A stretch of DNA of 64,000 nt from Fallopia convolvulus (lineage: Eukaryota; Streptophyta; Magnoliopsida; Caryophyllales; Polygonaceae): the NCBI GenBank assembly GCA_964016875.1, contig OZ024723.1:16487957-16551956 (forward strand), read 5' to 3'. A program made the position numbers and the translations under genes. Below are positions 46,966 through 58,404 of this stretch, one piece after another. The notes beneath the pieces were generated by a model. The model was not told where the DNA came from, made no database searches, and saw nothing but the letters and a program-made list of their open reading frames with translations. The number at the start of each line of letters is the position of its first letter. The first letter of the stretch is position 1.

Positions 46966-48084
46966 TTACTCCTGAGGCGGGGTTGGCGCGCCCCTTTTCG
47001 TTTGGGTTATATAGAGGGATGCCCTTTCCTCTGTAACCTCGTTGCCTCCCTCCAAAGTAGTTCCAACTTCCACCGCCGGTGTTCTTGTTATTGTTGTTGT
47101 TGTTGCGGTTGTTGTTGTTATTGTTGTTTCTGTTGTTGTTGCTGTTGTGTTGTTCTTATTGTTGTTGTTATTGACGGGGTTTTGGGCCTGCGTCACATAT
47201 GAATCCTTGGCGGCGGGAACACCCACCTTTGCCTTTCCCTTAGCCTCGGCCACGATTTCCTTATCCTGCATGTTTTTATTGCGCTTCCTCGAGCCACTGA
47301 AGTGTGCGATGAAGGACTCGCACAGCTGAGTGAACGAGGCCACAAATCCGATTTTGAGGCTTATAAACCACGTCATCGCGGCCTTCTCCAGGGTGGTTGG
47401 GAAAACCCGACAAAAGATGGCATCGTTGTAAGAGTTGACATTCATCTGAACAGCAAAATGCTTAACATGCTCCTCCAGATCTGCCGCGCCGTCGTGGAGT
47501 CCCATCTGCGGCCTATGGAAGCCTTTGGGCATCGGCGCGCTTTGAATCTCGTTCACGAAAGGTTAGAGGCTACCAGCCTCAACATGGAGACGCCGCGAGC
47601 ATGACTTTAGGGTATGCATCACGCTCCCCGCCGTTTCGGACAGTTCCAGATCTTGCATCCGGGAGCGTCGCGAGTGAGACCGCGAAATCTACATGGGGTC
47701 CCGGGGCGGTCTCTCCGTTGACGAGCCATTAGTTGATGCCTCATGCCTTGGCATGTGACCAGGGACATACGCAGATACGCATTGGGAATGGGGCTGGCCA
47801 GGCCCGGGAACGGGGACGTATGGGGACATCGGAGGTGCCTGGACGTTGACGGGCGAAGGGGCGAAGTCCTGTTGGTATTGCCCATAGCCCGGGTAGGGAT
47901 ATGGGTTCGGGGGAATGCCGCCCGGTTCATACCCTTGGAATGGGTAAGGATTTGGCGGGACGTTATATGCCCACCCCGGAGGGACCCTGAATGGACAACC
48001 TGGCAGTGGTCCCATGTTCATCTATTGCGAGGTTTCGGGCATATTATCGGGGTGCTGAGGGAAGAAGTTGTTTGGATAGGCCAT
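46966..48084 (-). pseudogene. Gag of the gag-protease element
   Basis: One frame runs from ATG 48084 (MAYPNNFFPQHPDN) with in-frame stops at about 48022, 47689 and 47557. The N-terminal third is proline- and glycine-rich (YPYPGYGQYQQ). The gag domain is at 47556-47200 (LEEHVKHFAVQMN, YNDAIFCRVFPTTLEKAA, MTWFISLKIG). An asparagine/threonine tract encoded by a GTT/ATT microsatellite follows at about 47080-47170. This would be the particle protein; it cannot be read through as it stands. Confidence 0.82.
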
Positions 48085-48145
48085 TTTGAGGGATTCAAAA
48101 GCCAAGGTTTGCGCAAGTCAGGAAACTACTTAGGGTGAAGAAGTT

Positions 48146-48161
48146 CCCACAAATGGCGCCA
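48146..48161 (-). other. Primer binding site of the gag-protease element
   Basis: TGGCGCCATTTGTGGG on the minus strand, one base from the 5' LTR. The tRNA was not identified. Confidence 0.65.
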
Positions 48162-48162
48162 G

Positions 48163-49075
48163 TGATGAAACCCGAAATAAACCAGCGCTAAAAGACAAGA
48201 ACGAGATTACTTTTATTCGACTAGGCAAACACTTTCTTTTATTTATATCTGTAGATCAAGGTTACAAACAACGAGATTACAAGCAACGAGGTTACAAACA
48301 ACGAGATTATGCCATAGATCTCTTCTTAGAGGATTTGAGGTCTCTGTCTAACAAGATTGGAGACCTCCTAACTGATGTGAGGTTCTATCACTTAACAGAC
48401 TATTGACGAGCTCTGCTCCTGTTGCAAACCTAGGCCCGAAGTTTTGTGACGAGGTTGAAGAGTTGGTTGTGCATGCAGGGATTGTGGTCTGCGAAGTGAT
48501 GTAGCGAGATCTGTGACTGAGACGAGGTCTCTTTGGGTGACTTGAAGTCTTTTTGTGGACCTTCACTTGGTTGTAGCGCGGTCTTTAATGATAATTCAAT
48601 ACGTTGATCTTCAACGAACAAGATAGTTCTTGAGTTCAAGATGTTTTTCGACCCCTTGCTACCTTCGAGGTTCTCCTCTATTTATAGAGGGTTCAGGAAC
48701 AGGGTTTCGCCGTTTGCTCGATGTGGGACGCTTCGAGGTCAAGCCCTCTGATTGGTCGAGAGTGAGGCAGTCGGTCATTGGTCAAGAATATGGTGCCCGC
48801 TGAGTGGTTAAGTGGAGCGGGGATGTCAGCTTTTGAACAGCGACGTCGGGGCCTCGTTATTCATTGGGGAGAGTTTGCTTAACCGTCCTATTTAGTGAGT
48901 TCAACGAGGTCAAGACCTCGTGACCGTGGTTTTGAGGCTTCGCCTGGGCCGGGATTGCCTTTTTGGATGGGTATGGCAAAGGCCCGCGAGTATATGCCTT
49001 GGGTATCCCGCCCAACCTCGCTATTTGTCGTACTGGGGTCCCACTGTTCATACTCCGCTATTTTGCGCACCATCA
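48163..49075 (-). repeat. 5' LTR of the gag-protease element
   Basis: Direct repeat of 45047-45960, with TATAAATA on the minus strand at 48679-48686. It is followed by the CCTAC duplication. Confidence 0.92.
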
Positions 49076-51562
49076 CCTACCTTCTCTGGTTCGATTCTCC
49101 TCGGATTTGTGTTCTTGGAATAAGGAGGTGTTTGGCAATATTTTTTATCGAAAACATAAACTTTGGGCTCGTTTGGAGGATGCAAGACGCGTTTTAGCTA
49201 CCCGTCCTTCTCAACGGCTCATTGACTTGGAGTCTAATATTTGTCAAGAATTAGAGTGCGTGTTATAGCAAGAACAAATGTTTTGGTTTTAGAAGTTGTG
49301 GGCGAGTTTCTTGGTTGAGGGTGATCTAAACACCAGATTTTACCACCTTTCAACGCATATTTGTTGTCATTCTTCTTGGGTCGCCATGCTCTAAGACTCG
49401 GACGGGCGTTGGATCGCGGATAGGTTTGAGATGACAACGTTGGTTACCAATTTTTTGCAAGTTTGTTCACGGCTGATCTAGAGTCGGTCTTGTCGTCTCA
49501 ACTGCCTATTGTGACAACTTTTCCGACAATTTGTGAGGTCAACATGGATTCCCTTTCACCTGATTTCACGCTGGAAGAGGTGGATTGTGTGCTTAAGATG
49601 ATGGGGCCTTATAAAGCCCTCGGACTTGACGGGTTTCCTGCTATCTCTTACTAGAAGCAATGGAATCATGTGGGCTCACAAACCACGTCTTTAGGACTGA
49701 ATGTGTTAAATAATGATGCTTTTCTGTTGGGGTTTGGTGATGCTTTAATGTCTCTCTTATCTAAAATCGAGGGTCCAACTTGCCCCTCACACTTCCGATC
49801 GATTTCACCCTTGAATGTGGTCTACAAATTGGCAACTAAAGTCTGTGTTAACCGCTTGAAACCAATCCTTCCAAGCGTGATTCATCTTGCCCAACCTAGC
49901 TTTATCCCCGGTCGCCAAATTATGGATAACATTGTTATTGTTTAGGAGGTTATTCATACTATGTCAACTTGCTAGGGTTCCACACGATGGATGACGTTCA
50001 AGATTGATTTGGCCAAAGCCTATGACAGTATACGCTGGAGTTTTCTTGAATCCGTCTTGATGCTGGCCCAATTGCTTTGGGAAGGGAGGATTGTGTGCTC
50101 GTTCAAACCGTCCCGAGGAGTCCGTTAAGGCGACCTACTCTCCCCATATCTTTTTTTTCTATGTATGGAACGACTTTCGCATATCATCCAAGATGATGTT
50201 ATGGAGGGACGTTGGAAACCGGTTGTGGTCGGTGGTCTACGAAAAAAACTCGGTTTTTTCTCCAAGAAAGTCCGGGAAGTTGTACGTGTCGATGTGAGTC
50301 GGCTTATAACTATTCCTATTGTGGACGAATTTGTTATTTACCTTGGTGTGCACACTCTCTGTGGTCGAGTATCGACCATTACAATTTTCTCCTTGACCGG
50401 GTGATTGCACGTTTGAGTGGTTGGCATACTAGGACGCTTTCTATGGCCGGACAGACTACTTTGGCTAACTCGGTTTTTACGAGTCTGCATTATATGCTAT
50501 GCAAACTACTTTGGTCCCTCGTACTATTTATGAAAAGATTGATTCCCATATTTGCGGGTTTGTCTGAGGCTCGACGATTGAGCAACGTAAGATCCATCTT
50601 GTGGCTAGAGATAAAATTTCTATACCAAAAAGCGAAGGGGGATTGGGAATCCGCTCAATGTGCCATTCTAACTCGGAGATTTTGGCAAAGCTTGCTTGGC
50701 GGCTCATTCATGAACCCACCGCTTTGTGGAGCCCACTTGTCCGAGGCAAATACTGCCAGAATCGTGTTGAATAGGACATCTTTTTTTCCAAAACGGGGCG
50801 CCTCTCATGTCTTGAAATAAGTTGTCCATGGAGCAGAGTTCTTGACAAAAGGTTTGCGGATTTTTTTGGGGAACGGTCAACGCACTTTGTTCTTGTTTTA
50901 CTGTTGGCAATGAAATCGCCATTGATTGATTTTTTCGCCCAACCAGTGTTGGATACTGTTCAGGCCATGATTGTTGTTGAATGTTGGACAGGTTCAAGAT
51001 GGGATTGGGATTTGCTATCCAACTTTCTTCCAGGTTCTGTTTGTTCTATATTGTAGTCCTTTTCTTTGGATGATGTGACTGAGGCAGTTGATACTCTTTA
51101 TTGGGGTCTCACCCCTTCTGGGATTTTCTCAACAAATTTAGCAAGAGGATGATCTTGGAAGTGAACAGCCCGCCGCCTATGCTGGATATTGATTGGAAGC
51201 TTATTTGGAAGGCTCTAGTCCAACAGAGGGTGCAGAATTTCATCTATTTGTTGTTGCACGATTGTGTTTTATGCAATGCCAATCACCTCTATCGACACCT
51301 AGCAGATTCGTCGGCATGTCCTAGGTGTAATCTTGAGGAGACTGAGCTCCATATGCTAAGTTATTGTCAAGCTATCCGTCATATATGGCTTGCTCTTTAT
51401 GGCAATGCAGTTCCACCGAATTTCTTCTCATTCCTATCTCTTGTTGAATGGCTCTTGGCCAATCTCAAGGGTGGAACTCGGAATGAGAACCAATTTTCCA
51501 ATATGATTTGGTACGTTTGGAAGACAAGAAATACTCTCACTTTTGACGGTGTTGATGGTCAT
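49076..51562 (+). pseudogene. LINE ORF2 continued: RT and zinc-binding region
   Basis: It continues the fragment at 44845-45046. Motifs are VFGNIFYRKHKLWARLED (EN-RT linker), GPYKALGLDGFPA, HFRSISPLNVVYKLATKVCV and IPGRQIMDN. The RT core is damaged: after WKPVVVGG the text jumps to wording that lies about 45 residues further on in the related LINE at 12930-13010, so the FADD catalytic box is gone. The zinc-binding segment CPRCNLEETELHMLSYC is at about 51318-51370, then MIWYVWKTRNTLTFDG. It stops at 51562 where an LTR element is inserted; RNase H is not found. Confidence 0.85.
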
Positions 51563-52955
51563 TGATAACAGTGATTTCGTCGTTCAAATCACGGCTATGC
51601 AAAATAACCAAACTAACTAAGAACCGTAGTATTTAGGAAGTCCGGGTCGAATCCATAGGGAGACAAATTTTATCTTTTGTAATGAATTTTGTGTCAAACA
51701 AGTAACAAGGGGATTTTTGTATTTGTAACTAAATCTAAGAATATAACAAAGCAATAAAAGGTTTTGAATAACAATAATTAGGAAGATAGCTTAGGCAAAC
51801 AAATATTAACAATCGTATGACAAGTTGATCATTGATTTCATCTCAATATCACATGCTATGGATTTTCCAATTCCTTTTCAATTCTAATTAACAGTACAAC
51901 CAAATACTATTAGTTCTAACTAATTAAACAACCATAAAACCATCAATGATTCAGTTCAATAGCAACATTAAGAATAGGAATATAATAGGATACAATTCTA
52001 GCATAAAACAACCAACTTTTACCCTAGAATGTAAATCAAATCTCTTTTGCATAAGACTAGCACAACCAGATACTACCGCAATGCAGTTGTTACTTCAATC
52101 TAGAGATGCTCAACCAGTAACACTCTAGATCTAGCAATAGATTCAATAACAACAAATCCTAGTTGATCAGGCTAGAAACTGTTGAAATAAATCATAATCA
52201 TTCAAGAAAGAGAGAAGGTTAAATCCAAGCAAAAGATAAGGAATTAGAAATCTCACAACTTTATTCAAACGATACTTCAATTGTCTGACTAAGCAAAGAT
52301 GCTTAGTTCTCTATAGAAATTATGTAAAACTTAGGATTAAAAGTATGAGAATGAGAATTAGATGAGAGGTGCAACTCTCTAAAACTCTAATATAAAGTAG
52401 GAAACTAGGTCTAAAACAACATAAATACAAAAGATATAATCCTAATATAAAAATACTAGGATAATAAGTAACTCTGTATCTGATTTTTGCGTCCAGGAAA
52501 GGCGGCACTCGCTGCCCATTTGGTTGCGCCCGTCGCCAGCACAGTCAGCACCTTCTGTTCGGCATTCAGGTCACACTTCGGGGGCTGTTTTGACTCCCTT
52601 TGAATTGGAATTTGGACTTGGAGTAGAAACGTGAATTGTAGATCTTTGAATTATCTTTCCAATTATAACAAATTCAACTTAATCAGACGACTATAGCTCC
52701 CGAACGAACCCTCACAAGACAAAGATGTTGAACCAACAACTCTAATGGATGACCCGAATTCAAGCGTTCTTTTCCCAGTTTCCATTTCTTTCACACTTGT
52801 TCACTTTAAGACCTGTAAAACAAGATAGAACAAGTGCAAAAACCCAAAACTCCTAGACACTCTAAGACACTAAAGAAACTAACTAAAACTCCCTAAAAAC
52901 AAAGCAAAAGAAACGGAAACATGCATCCTAAACACTACCTATATGCAAGCTATCA
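51563..52955 (-). repeat. 3' LTR of a minus-strand LTR element
   Basis: 1393 bp with plus-strand ends TGATAACA and GCTATCA. It is the inverted counterpart of the solo LTR at 4225-5614. A PPT-like AAGCATTGGGGAATT on the minus strand (52956-52970) lies next to it, which makes this a 3' LTR and not a solo LTR. The left border is inside LINE ORF2. No partner LTR is in the window. Confidence 0.82.
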
Positions 52956-54306
52956 AATTCCCCAATGCTTAATCCTTGGTTGTCCTCAAACAAGAAGTAG
53001 ATCCAAGTCAAACCACAACATAGCAATCCATGCATTCATCTCATAATCCACAAAGTAAGTCAACATATAACTATAACTTGATCAAGACGTCCTAGCATGC
53101 AATTGACTAAAGCAAAGAGCATAGAGAATTGATCCATTATAGACCTCACCGAGGTAATAAGTTTGCACTCTCACTCAAGTGTTTAAAGGTATGTGTTTCA
53201 CTAAAATCAACAATGAAAAACTAGACTACCATAGGACCAAATTCTCCACCGCTATGGACCAAAAACATAAAAAAAAATCATGAGGTCTTTTCAAGGGTTG
53301 TAATGGGGCCAAGGTAAAGGCAAATTGGAAGGGATTATATTTGGTCTTGTGGTGCTAAATCCAGGACAAAGAACTAACTATACCCAAACTCAACACTTTT
53401 CACTTTTTCAATACTTCCAACTTTCCTTCACCAACTCTAATGACACACTTAAGCTCTTGTTGCTTCTTTTGTAACACTTTTGCCTCTTTTTCAACTCTTT
53501 TCTCTCAACAATTATGAAGACTTATTCTTTGAAACTCAATTTTCTTCTTTCTTTTCTTTTCACTTATTTTTCACCTTCATTTTTTTCACTTTGCACACTA
53601 GAGTTGTGTTTCCTCCCACCTTTCATCACACTTCCCCCATACTTATTCACAACCACACAAATAAATCCTCCTAAATTCCGGATGGGTCAAGCTTATATAG
53701 GCTAAGAAATATTTTGTGAAGTTATCAAAATAGGCTTTAAGGCTCAAAAGAAATGGGGTGTCGAAACATGGATCTTCTAAGGTAGGAAGGGAGATAATAG
53801 GCTAAATAAGAAACATGACTCAATCATTTTAGTTTCATGCATTAAAGTCAAGTAAAACAACCTTGAAAAAGAGTCATTAACGCAAGTTCTAGAGCTAGCA
53901 ATTCAATGTGATAGACTCAAGATATAGAGAACAAATAATCAATAAAAGGTCAAAAAGCATCTCACAAGGCTAATTGTCTAGAACTTAAAAATATATCTAA
54001 AACTCAAGCTCGTCTACATGCTCAATCCTATAATCAAAGTATATAGCCAAAGATCATGCTTATTTCATAGAAACTTCAGCACTTCAAACAAGTCATAGGT
54101 TAGAATCCATACTTAAACTTAGAAACACAAGAGGTCTTACACAATGGGAAAATAAGAACCTAAAATGCAATATTTTTTTGATTTTTTTTCATTTTTTCAA
54201 TATTTTAGTCAATGCAAAACATAAAGTAAATATGCCTAATCTAATGCAACTACATGTGTTAGGAAAAAATTGTTAAAAGAAAACAACTATGCACAAACAC
54301 ATCTAA
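52956..54306 (-). mobile_element. Internal non-coding part of the minus-strand LTR element
   Basis: It starts with the PPT and the phrase tccttggttgtcctcaaaca, which commonly precedes the 3' LTR in large plant LTR elements. It has no open frame of substance; T-rich frames near 53480-53700 are composition artefacts. The element is probably a large non-autonomous form, or this is the long 3' untranslated part of an autonomous one. A TIR transposon interrupts it at 54315. Confidence 0.6.
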
Positions 54307-54314
54307 TTTGATTT

Positions 54315-55637
54315 CGGAGAAATTGCATTTAACCACGCCTTATTATATACTTGTTACATTTAACCACCCGTTAAGTTTTTTTTTGCAAGAAACCACCCAC
54401 TATGTACTTAATTGTACATTTCACCACCCTTTTTAACGGATTCAGTTATATTTTTGTTATATGTAATAAATTACTGTTTTGCCCTTCTATTTTTATTTTA
54501 TTTACCAAAAAAATCTAATTAAATTCCTTTTTACCCAAATCAGGATTCTTTTTCACATTCTCCACCTCATGGTCGGTCTTCTTCAACCTTCCACATCTTA
54601 GACGAAGTTGAATTTTGCATGAAACCACCTCATGGTCATCCTCCACCTCATGGTGGGTGCCTTAATTGGCACCGAATCGACCTCCTTCTTCAATCTTCAT
54701 CATTAATTGTGTGTTAATTGGCACTGAATCTACCTCCTTCAATTCGTCGCTTCCAGCCGCGCACTAGCAAAAATTCACCCTTGGCCTACTCTCCTGCCAC
54801 CATGTCCTGTGGCTAGAGGATTCCCTCATCCAATCTTATGGCAGATCTCATCTCTTTTGTTTCCCTCATCTCCTTCATCGATCGAGATCCGACACTTAGA
54901 TCCCTAATCTCCATGCTCAAAATCACCGACAAGAATCTTCACACCTCGTTGGAATCGTAGATCCGACTCTCATCTCCTTCATCGATTGAGATTTTTTGTT
55001 GTTTGGTCAAGGTTTCACACCTCTGCTTCACCTTTTGTTTGAATGATTTGCTAAAATTAGGGGTGTATGGTTTGGCTCAAAATTAGGGCTTAAGCGACTC
55101 TATGGTTTTATTCTAATGAGATGGGAAATTAGGGATGCATGCACTGACATAGATCCTTGGATTGTGGTTCTTTGGTGAGATTGAAGACCAATTTTTTTTT
55201 AATTGTTTCTGAGGTTAAAGTTGATGCCTTTCTCAATCACTTTTGCCTTGAAGAGGAGTATGGTAGAAAATCTCAGGATTTTCAATTGCTTGATTTATGA
55301 TGGATCTTGTTTGCTTTGTTTTTGTTGTTGATTCTAGAGAGCTACCATGAATGCAATGAGGAGTGAGAGGCTGTGAAGAATGATATAATTGGTTTATTGT
55401 AATGTTCTATTTGGTTGTTCATCTCAAGTGAAAATTAATTTCTTTTATAAAAAAAAATTAAATTGAAAGGCAGAAAGCCAGAAAGGCTTGACTTAACTGA
55501 AAAAGTTACAAAATTCCGTTAAGAGGTGGTTAAATGCTACATAATTATAAAGAAAGGGTGGTTATTTGCATAAAAAATATAAGGGGTTTTTAAATGTAAC
55601 AAGTATAAAATAAGGGGTGGTTATATGCAATTTTCCC
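54315..55637. mobile_element. Non-autonomous DNA transposon with about 135-bp TIRs
   Basis: Left TIR 54315-54446 and right TIR 55497-55637 are inverted copies (ends cggagaaattgcat and the inverse of atgcaattttccc). They are flanked by 8-bp duplications TTTGATTT (54307-54314, 55638-55645). Each TIR carries four ACCACCC-like boxes about 30 bp apart. The interior has no transposase. Its CT-rich part repeats tctcatctccttcatcgat. An 8-bp duplication fits hAT; long TIRs fit Mutator-like elements; the superfamily is unsettled. Confidence 0.85.
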
Positions 55638-55645
55638 TTTGATTT

Positions 55646-56530
55646 AATTGTTTAAATTCGACCCTTATCTATATATCCTTACAACTCTAATAATAATATA
55701 GATACGTTGGAGACTTTTGAATTTAATTTTTGATTTGGGTTGCACCCGAGTTATGACGGGTTGCCTACGTATCTCTTTAAAGAGAATCAAGCCTTACGTA
55801 GTTCAAGGGTTTAAGTTCTGGTTGGATTTCCATGCATCAGAGAAACAAGCCTAAACCCACCTTCTAGGAAGGGTTGCCTAAGTTCGGTTCAACTATCATT
55901 TGCATGGTGTGAATAAAATTAAACCCACCTTCTAGGAATGGTTGTTTAATTTCTCCACTATTTTTGGTTTGATTTTATTATTATTTTTAATTTGGGTGTG
56001 ACTGAATCTGATACCCATTTGGGTTTGATGTCGGATTTTCTACGTACCCGTTGAGGGGATCAAGTCTACGTAGTTCTTTGATTTCTTTATTTGATTTTAT
56101 ATGTGCAACTGAACATGGTACGTATTTGCTTTTATACCAAGTGTCCTACGTAGTACATGGAAGGACATCAAGTCATAACGTAGTTCTTAAAAAGAACATA
56201 TTTTAATTTGAGGTTGTGATTGAACGCGACGATCATTTGCGCTATATGTCAAGCTTCCTACGTACCCTTAGTTGGATCAAATCGTCGTAGTTCTTTCTAA
56301 AGGAACCACCTTTTATATTTGATGTGATTTAATTTGAGAGTTGCGACTGATCTTGGCACGTATTTGATTTTGTACCAAGTTTCCTACGTAGTCCATGGGA
56401 GGACATCAAGTCATAACGTAGTTCTTAAAGAAGTTTTGATTGAACCCTACAAGCATTTGCGCTATATGTCGAGCTTCCTACGTACCCTTATTGGGATCAA
56501 ATCATCATAGTTCTATCAAGTATTCAAGTT
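55646..56530. repeat. Imperfect tandem repeat with CCTACGTA boxes
   Basis: Degenerate units of about 100-160 bp each contain ttgcctacgta or ttcctacgtac, then a ggatcaaatc-type phrase, then cgtagttctt. At least six occur from 55760 to 56520. Such blocks occur inside large plant LTR elements, so this is probably more of the minus-strand element at 51563. Non-coding. Confidence 0.65.
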
Positions 56531-57420
56531 ATTTTTTATTAAGCCGACGACCCGAATTTGAACAGTACAAATGCATGCATGCACTTGGGTCGTTTTTTTC
56601 CTGCATGTTTTCTTGCACATATATATACGTACATGCAAGGTGTATATGCCAGATTTGAGGGGGGGAAACACATGGGGCAGACCATATTTTTAATTTTTTT
56701 CAACTCATCCCAGATGGATTTAAAATATGTATCAAATCATATTGGTCACACACATAACTAGCTTTTGTGCAATATTAATGTACGTATATGACCAAATTCA
56801 GATTGGTATGTCTTCAAGACTCCATCTAACATAGGCTTGACTAAACCACCAATTTTTAAGGTTTTTTTTATAATTTAATCACACACTAGGCCACCATGAT
56901 TGGCCAATAAATGGACTTGACTTTTAAACAAATCCATTTAAAATTTCGGCCAACTTTCCTACTCAGCTTGTTGCCATGATCAATATCTTTTTTCAATCTC
57001 TAAATATAAGACCACTAATTAATTAGTGTATATTAGTATATATTAGCAATGTGAATGAGTCAGAAGGTCTCAATATCAATCGGTCATTGGTGACGTGATA
57101 ACTTGGCTCAGACAATCGTTTTGACATGATAACTACGACCGTAACACCCGATCGAGGCCCGTTCATTTGTTGTCCGTTCCTCTTTTATGCATGCCTTGAA
57201 AACAATAGGGCTTCAACCATGTAATATGCACGTACATGTACTATATACTACATGTCTTCATGTTTGATACACTCTTGTCTTGTAGGAACCATTGGTTGAT
57301 TGAAATTGCATTGAACTTTTGTTATGGGTAAACCTATTGTGCTCCATACAATAGATAACCCATAATTAATTTTGATATTTGGATTTTTATTTTAACTCGA
57401 CACCAAGGTCGGTTATAATT
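56531..57420. other. Intergenic DNA, nothing recognised
   Basis: Moderately AT-rich, with no open frame of note on either strand apart from short chance ones, and no repeat border seen. Confidence 0.5.
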
Positions 57421-57627
57421 GAGAAACGACCCCGTTTCGGTATGAGAAACGAACCCATTTCGGTATGAGAAACTACCCCATTTCGGTTTGAGAAACGAAC
57501 CCATTTCGGTATGAGAAACGACCCCGTTTCGGTATGAGAAACGACCCCGTTTCGGTTTGAGAAACGAACCCATTTCGGTATGAGAAACGACCCCGTTTCG
57601 GTTTGAGAAACGAATCCGTTTCGGACG
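57421..57627. repeat. 23-bp minisatellite, nine copies
   Basis: Nine head-to-tail copies of gagaaacgaccccgtttcgg plus three bases (tat or ttt), with alternating cccc/aaccc variants. About three more copies occur at 57809-57865. An open frame across it on the minus strand is a by-product. Confidence 0.93.
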
Positions 57628-57808
57628 ATAAAAATGTCATGTCTTTAAAGAGATGTTTTGTTTGAACTTCGATGAAACATCGTGGCTCTAAAGGGAGACA
57701 TTTTGTTTCGATTTTACATCCAATGAAACATCCGACCTCTAAAAAGAGATCCTTTGTTTCGATTTTTTGTCATTTGATGAAACATTATATCCCTAAAAAG
57801 AGACACTC
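57628..57808. repeat. Second tandem repeat, unit about 57 bp, three copies
   Basis: Units contain tgaaacat, ctaaaaagaga and tttgtttcgattt in the same order. They lie between two blocks of the 23-bp minisatellite. Confidence 0.7.
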
Positions 57809-57869
57809 TATTTCAGTATGGGAAACGAACCCGTTTCGGTATGAGAAACAAATCCGTTTTGGTATGGTG

Positions 57870-58388
57870 TCTTTGTAGTGATGAAACAGAGAGCTTTAAA
57901 TCAACCATGGATCTTCGGTGTAGCTCGATCTTTTTTCTGATTTGTTGAGCTTTTCATTTTAATCTCCCCCGAAGAACCCTATTTGTGGCCAATCTCCCCC
58001 TTGAATCTCAACCTCACCACCATTTTTATAGTGAGATCATTTGTCAAAATTTTACCCCAAACAAGACAAAGGAAACATCTTTTGTTTGTAACCTCCAATT
58101 CATGCTTGGCGACGTTACAGTGTTCGGAGCTTTCAATTTGGTTGCTGCTATGATGATGGATTTTAATCATGTGTAGGAATTGGATAAGGATTGTGGCAAT
58201 ATTCCAATAGCTCAATTAGCACTTCATTTTCAAGCCTCTTGATACTAATATCTCGGCCCATACTAATATACAAGCCTAATACTTAACGTCTTAAATTTAC
58301 ATTTGGCCACCTTCACACATAATTACGTAACATATCAATATGCATGCATATCTAAACTTTCTCCCTTTTTTCATTACCCATCCCAGGA
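57870..58388. other. Intergenic DNA, nothing recognised
   Basis: No gene or repeat was supported. It ends at a (TA)8 tract (58389-58404). Confidence 0.5.
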
Positions 58389-58404
58389 TATATATATATA
58401 TATA

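Larger units (their letters stand above)
45047..49075 (-). mobile_element. Non-autonomous LTR retrotransposon with gag and protease only (TR-GAG-like)
   Basis: LTRs 45047-45960 and 48163-49075 in direct repeat, with ends TGATG and CATCA and perfect CCTAC duplications (45042-45046, 49076-49080). The 2.2-kb interior encodes, on the minus strand, gag and then an aspartic protease, and nothing else: no RT, RNase H or integrase. PBS-like TGGCGCCATTTGTGGG lies by the right LTR, so the right LTR is the 5' one. By eye the LTRs differ at about 4-5%. It would need enzymes from another gypsy element. Gag has in-frame stops. Confidence 0.92.

Noticed and set aside
46687..47202. 171-codon cysteine-rich open frame on the + strand
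   Set aside because: It is antisense to the gag and protease genes; the cysteine run comes from the asparagine/threonine microsatellite.
53480..53705. Two phenylalanine-rich frames on the + strand
   Set aside because: T-rich composition inside the LTR-element interior; no motif.
57334..57573. 79-codon frame on the minus strand with repeated GSFLKPK/SYRNG words
   Set aside because: It is a translation of the 23-bp minisatellite, not a repeat protein.
57421..57627. CRISPR-like regular repeat
   Set aside because: There are no unique spacers: the whole 23-bp unit repeats head to tail, and the genome is a plant's.
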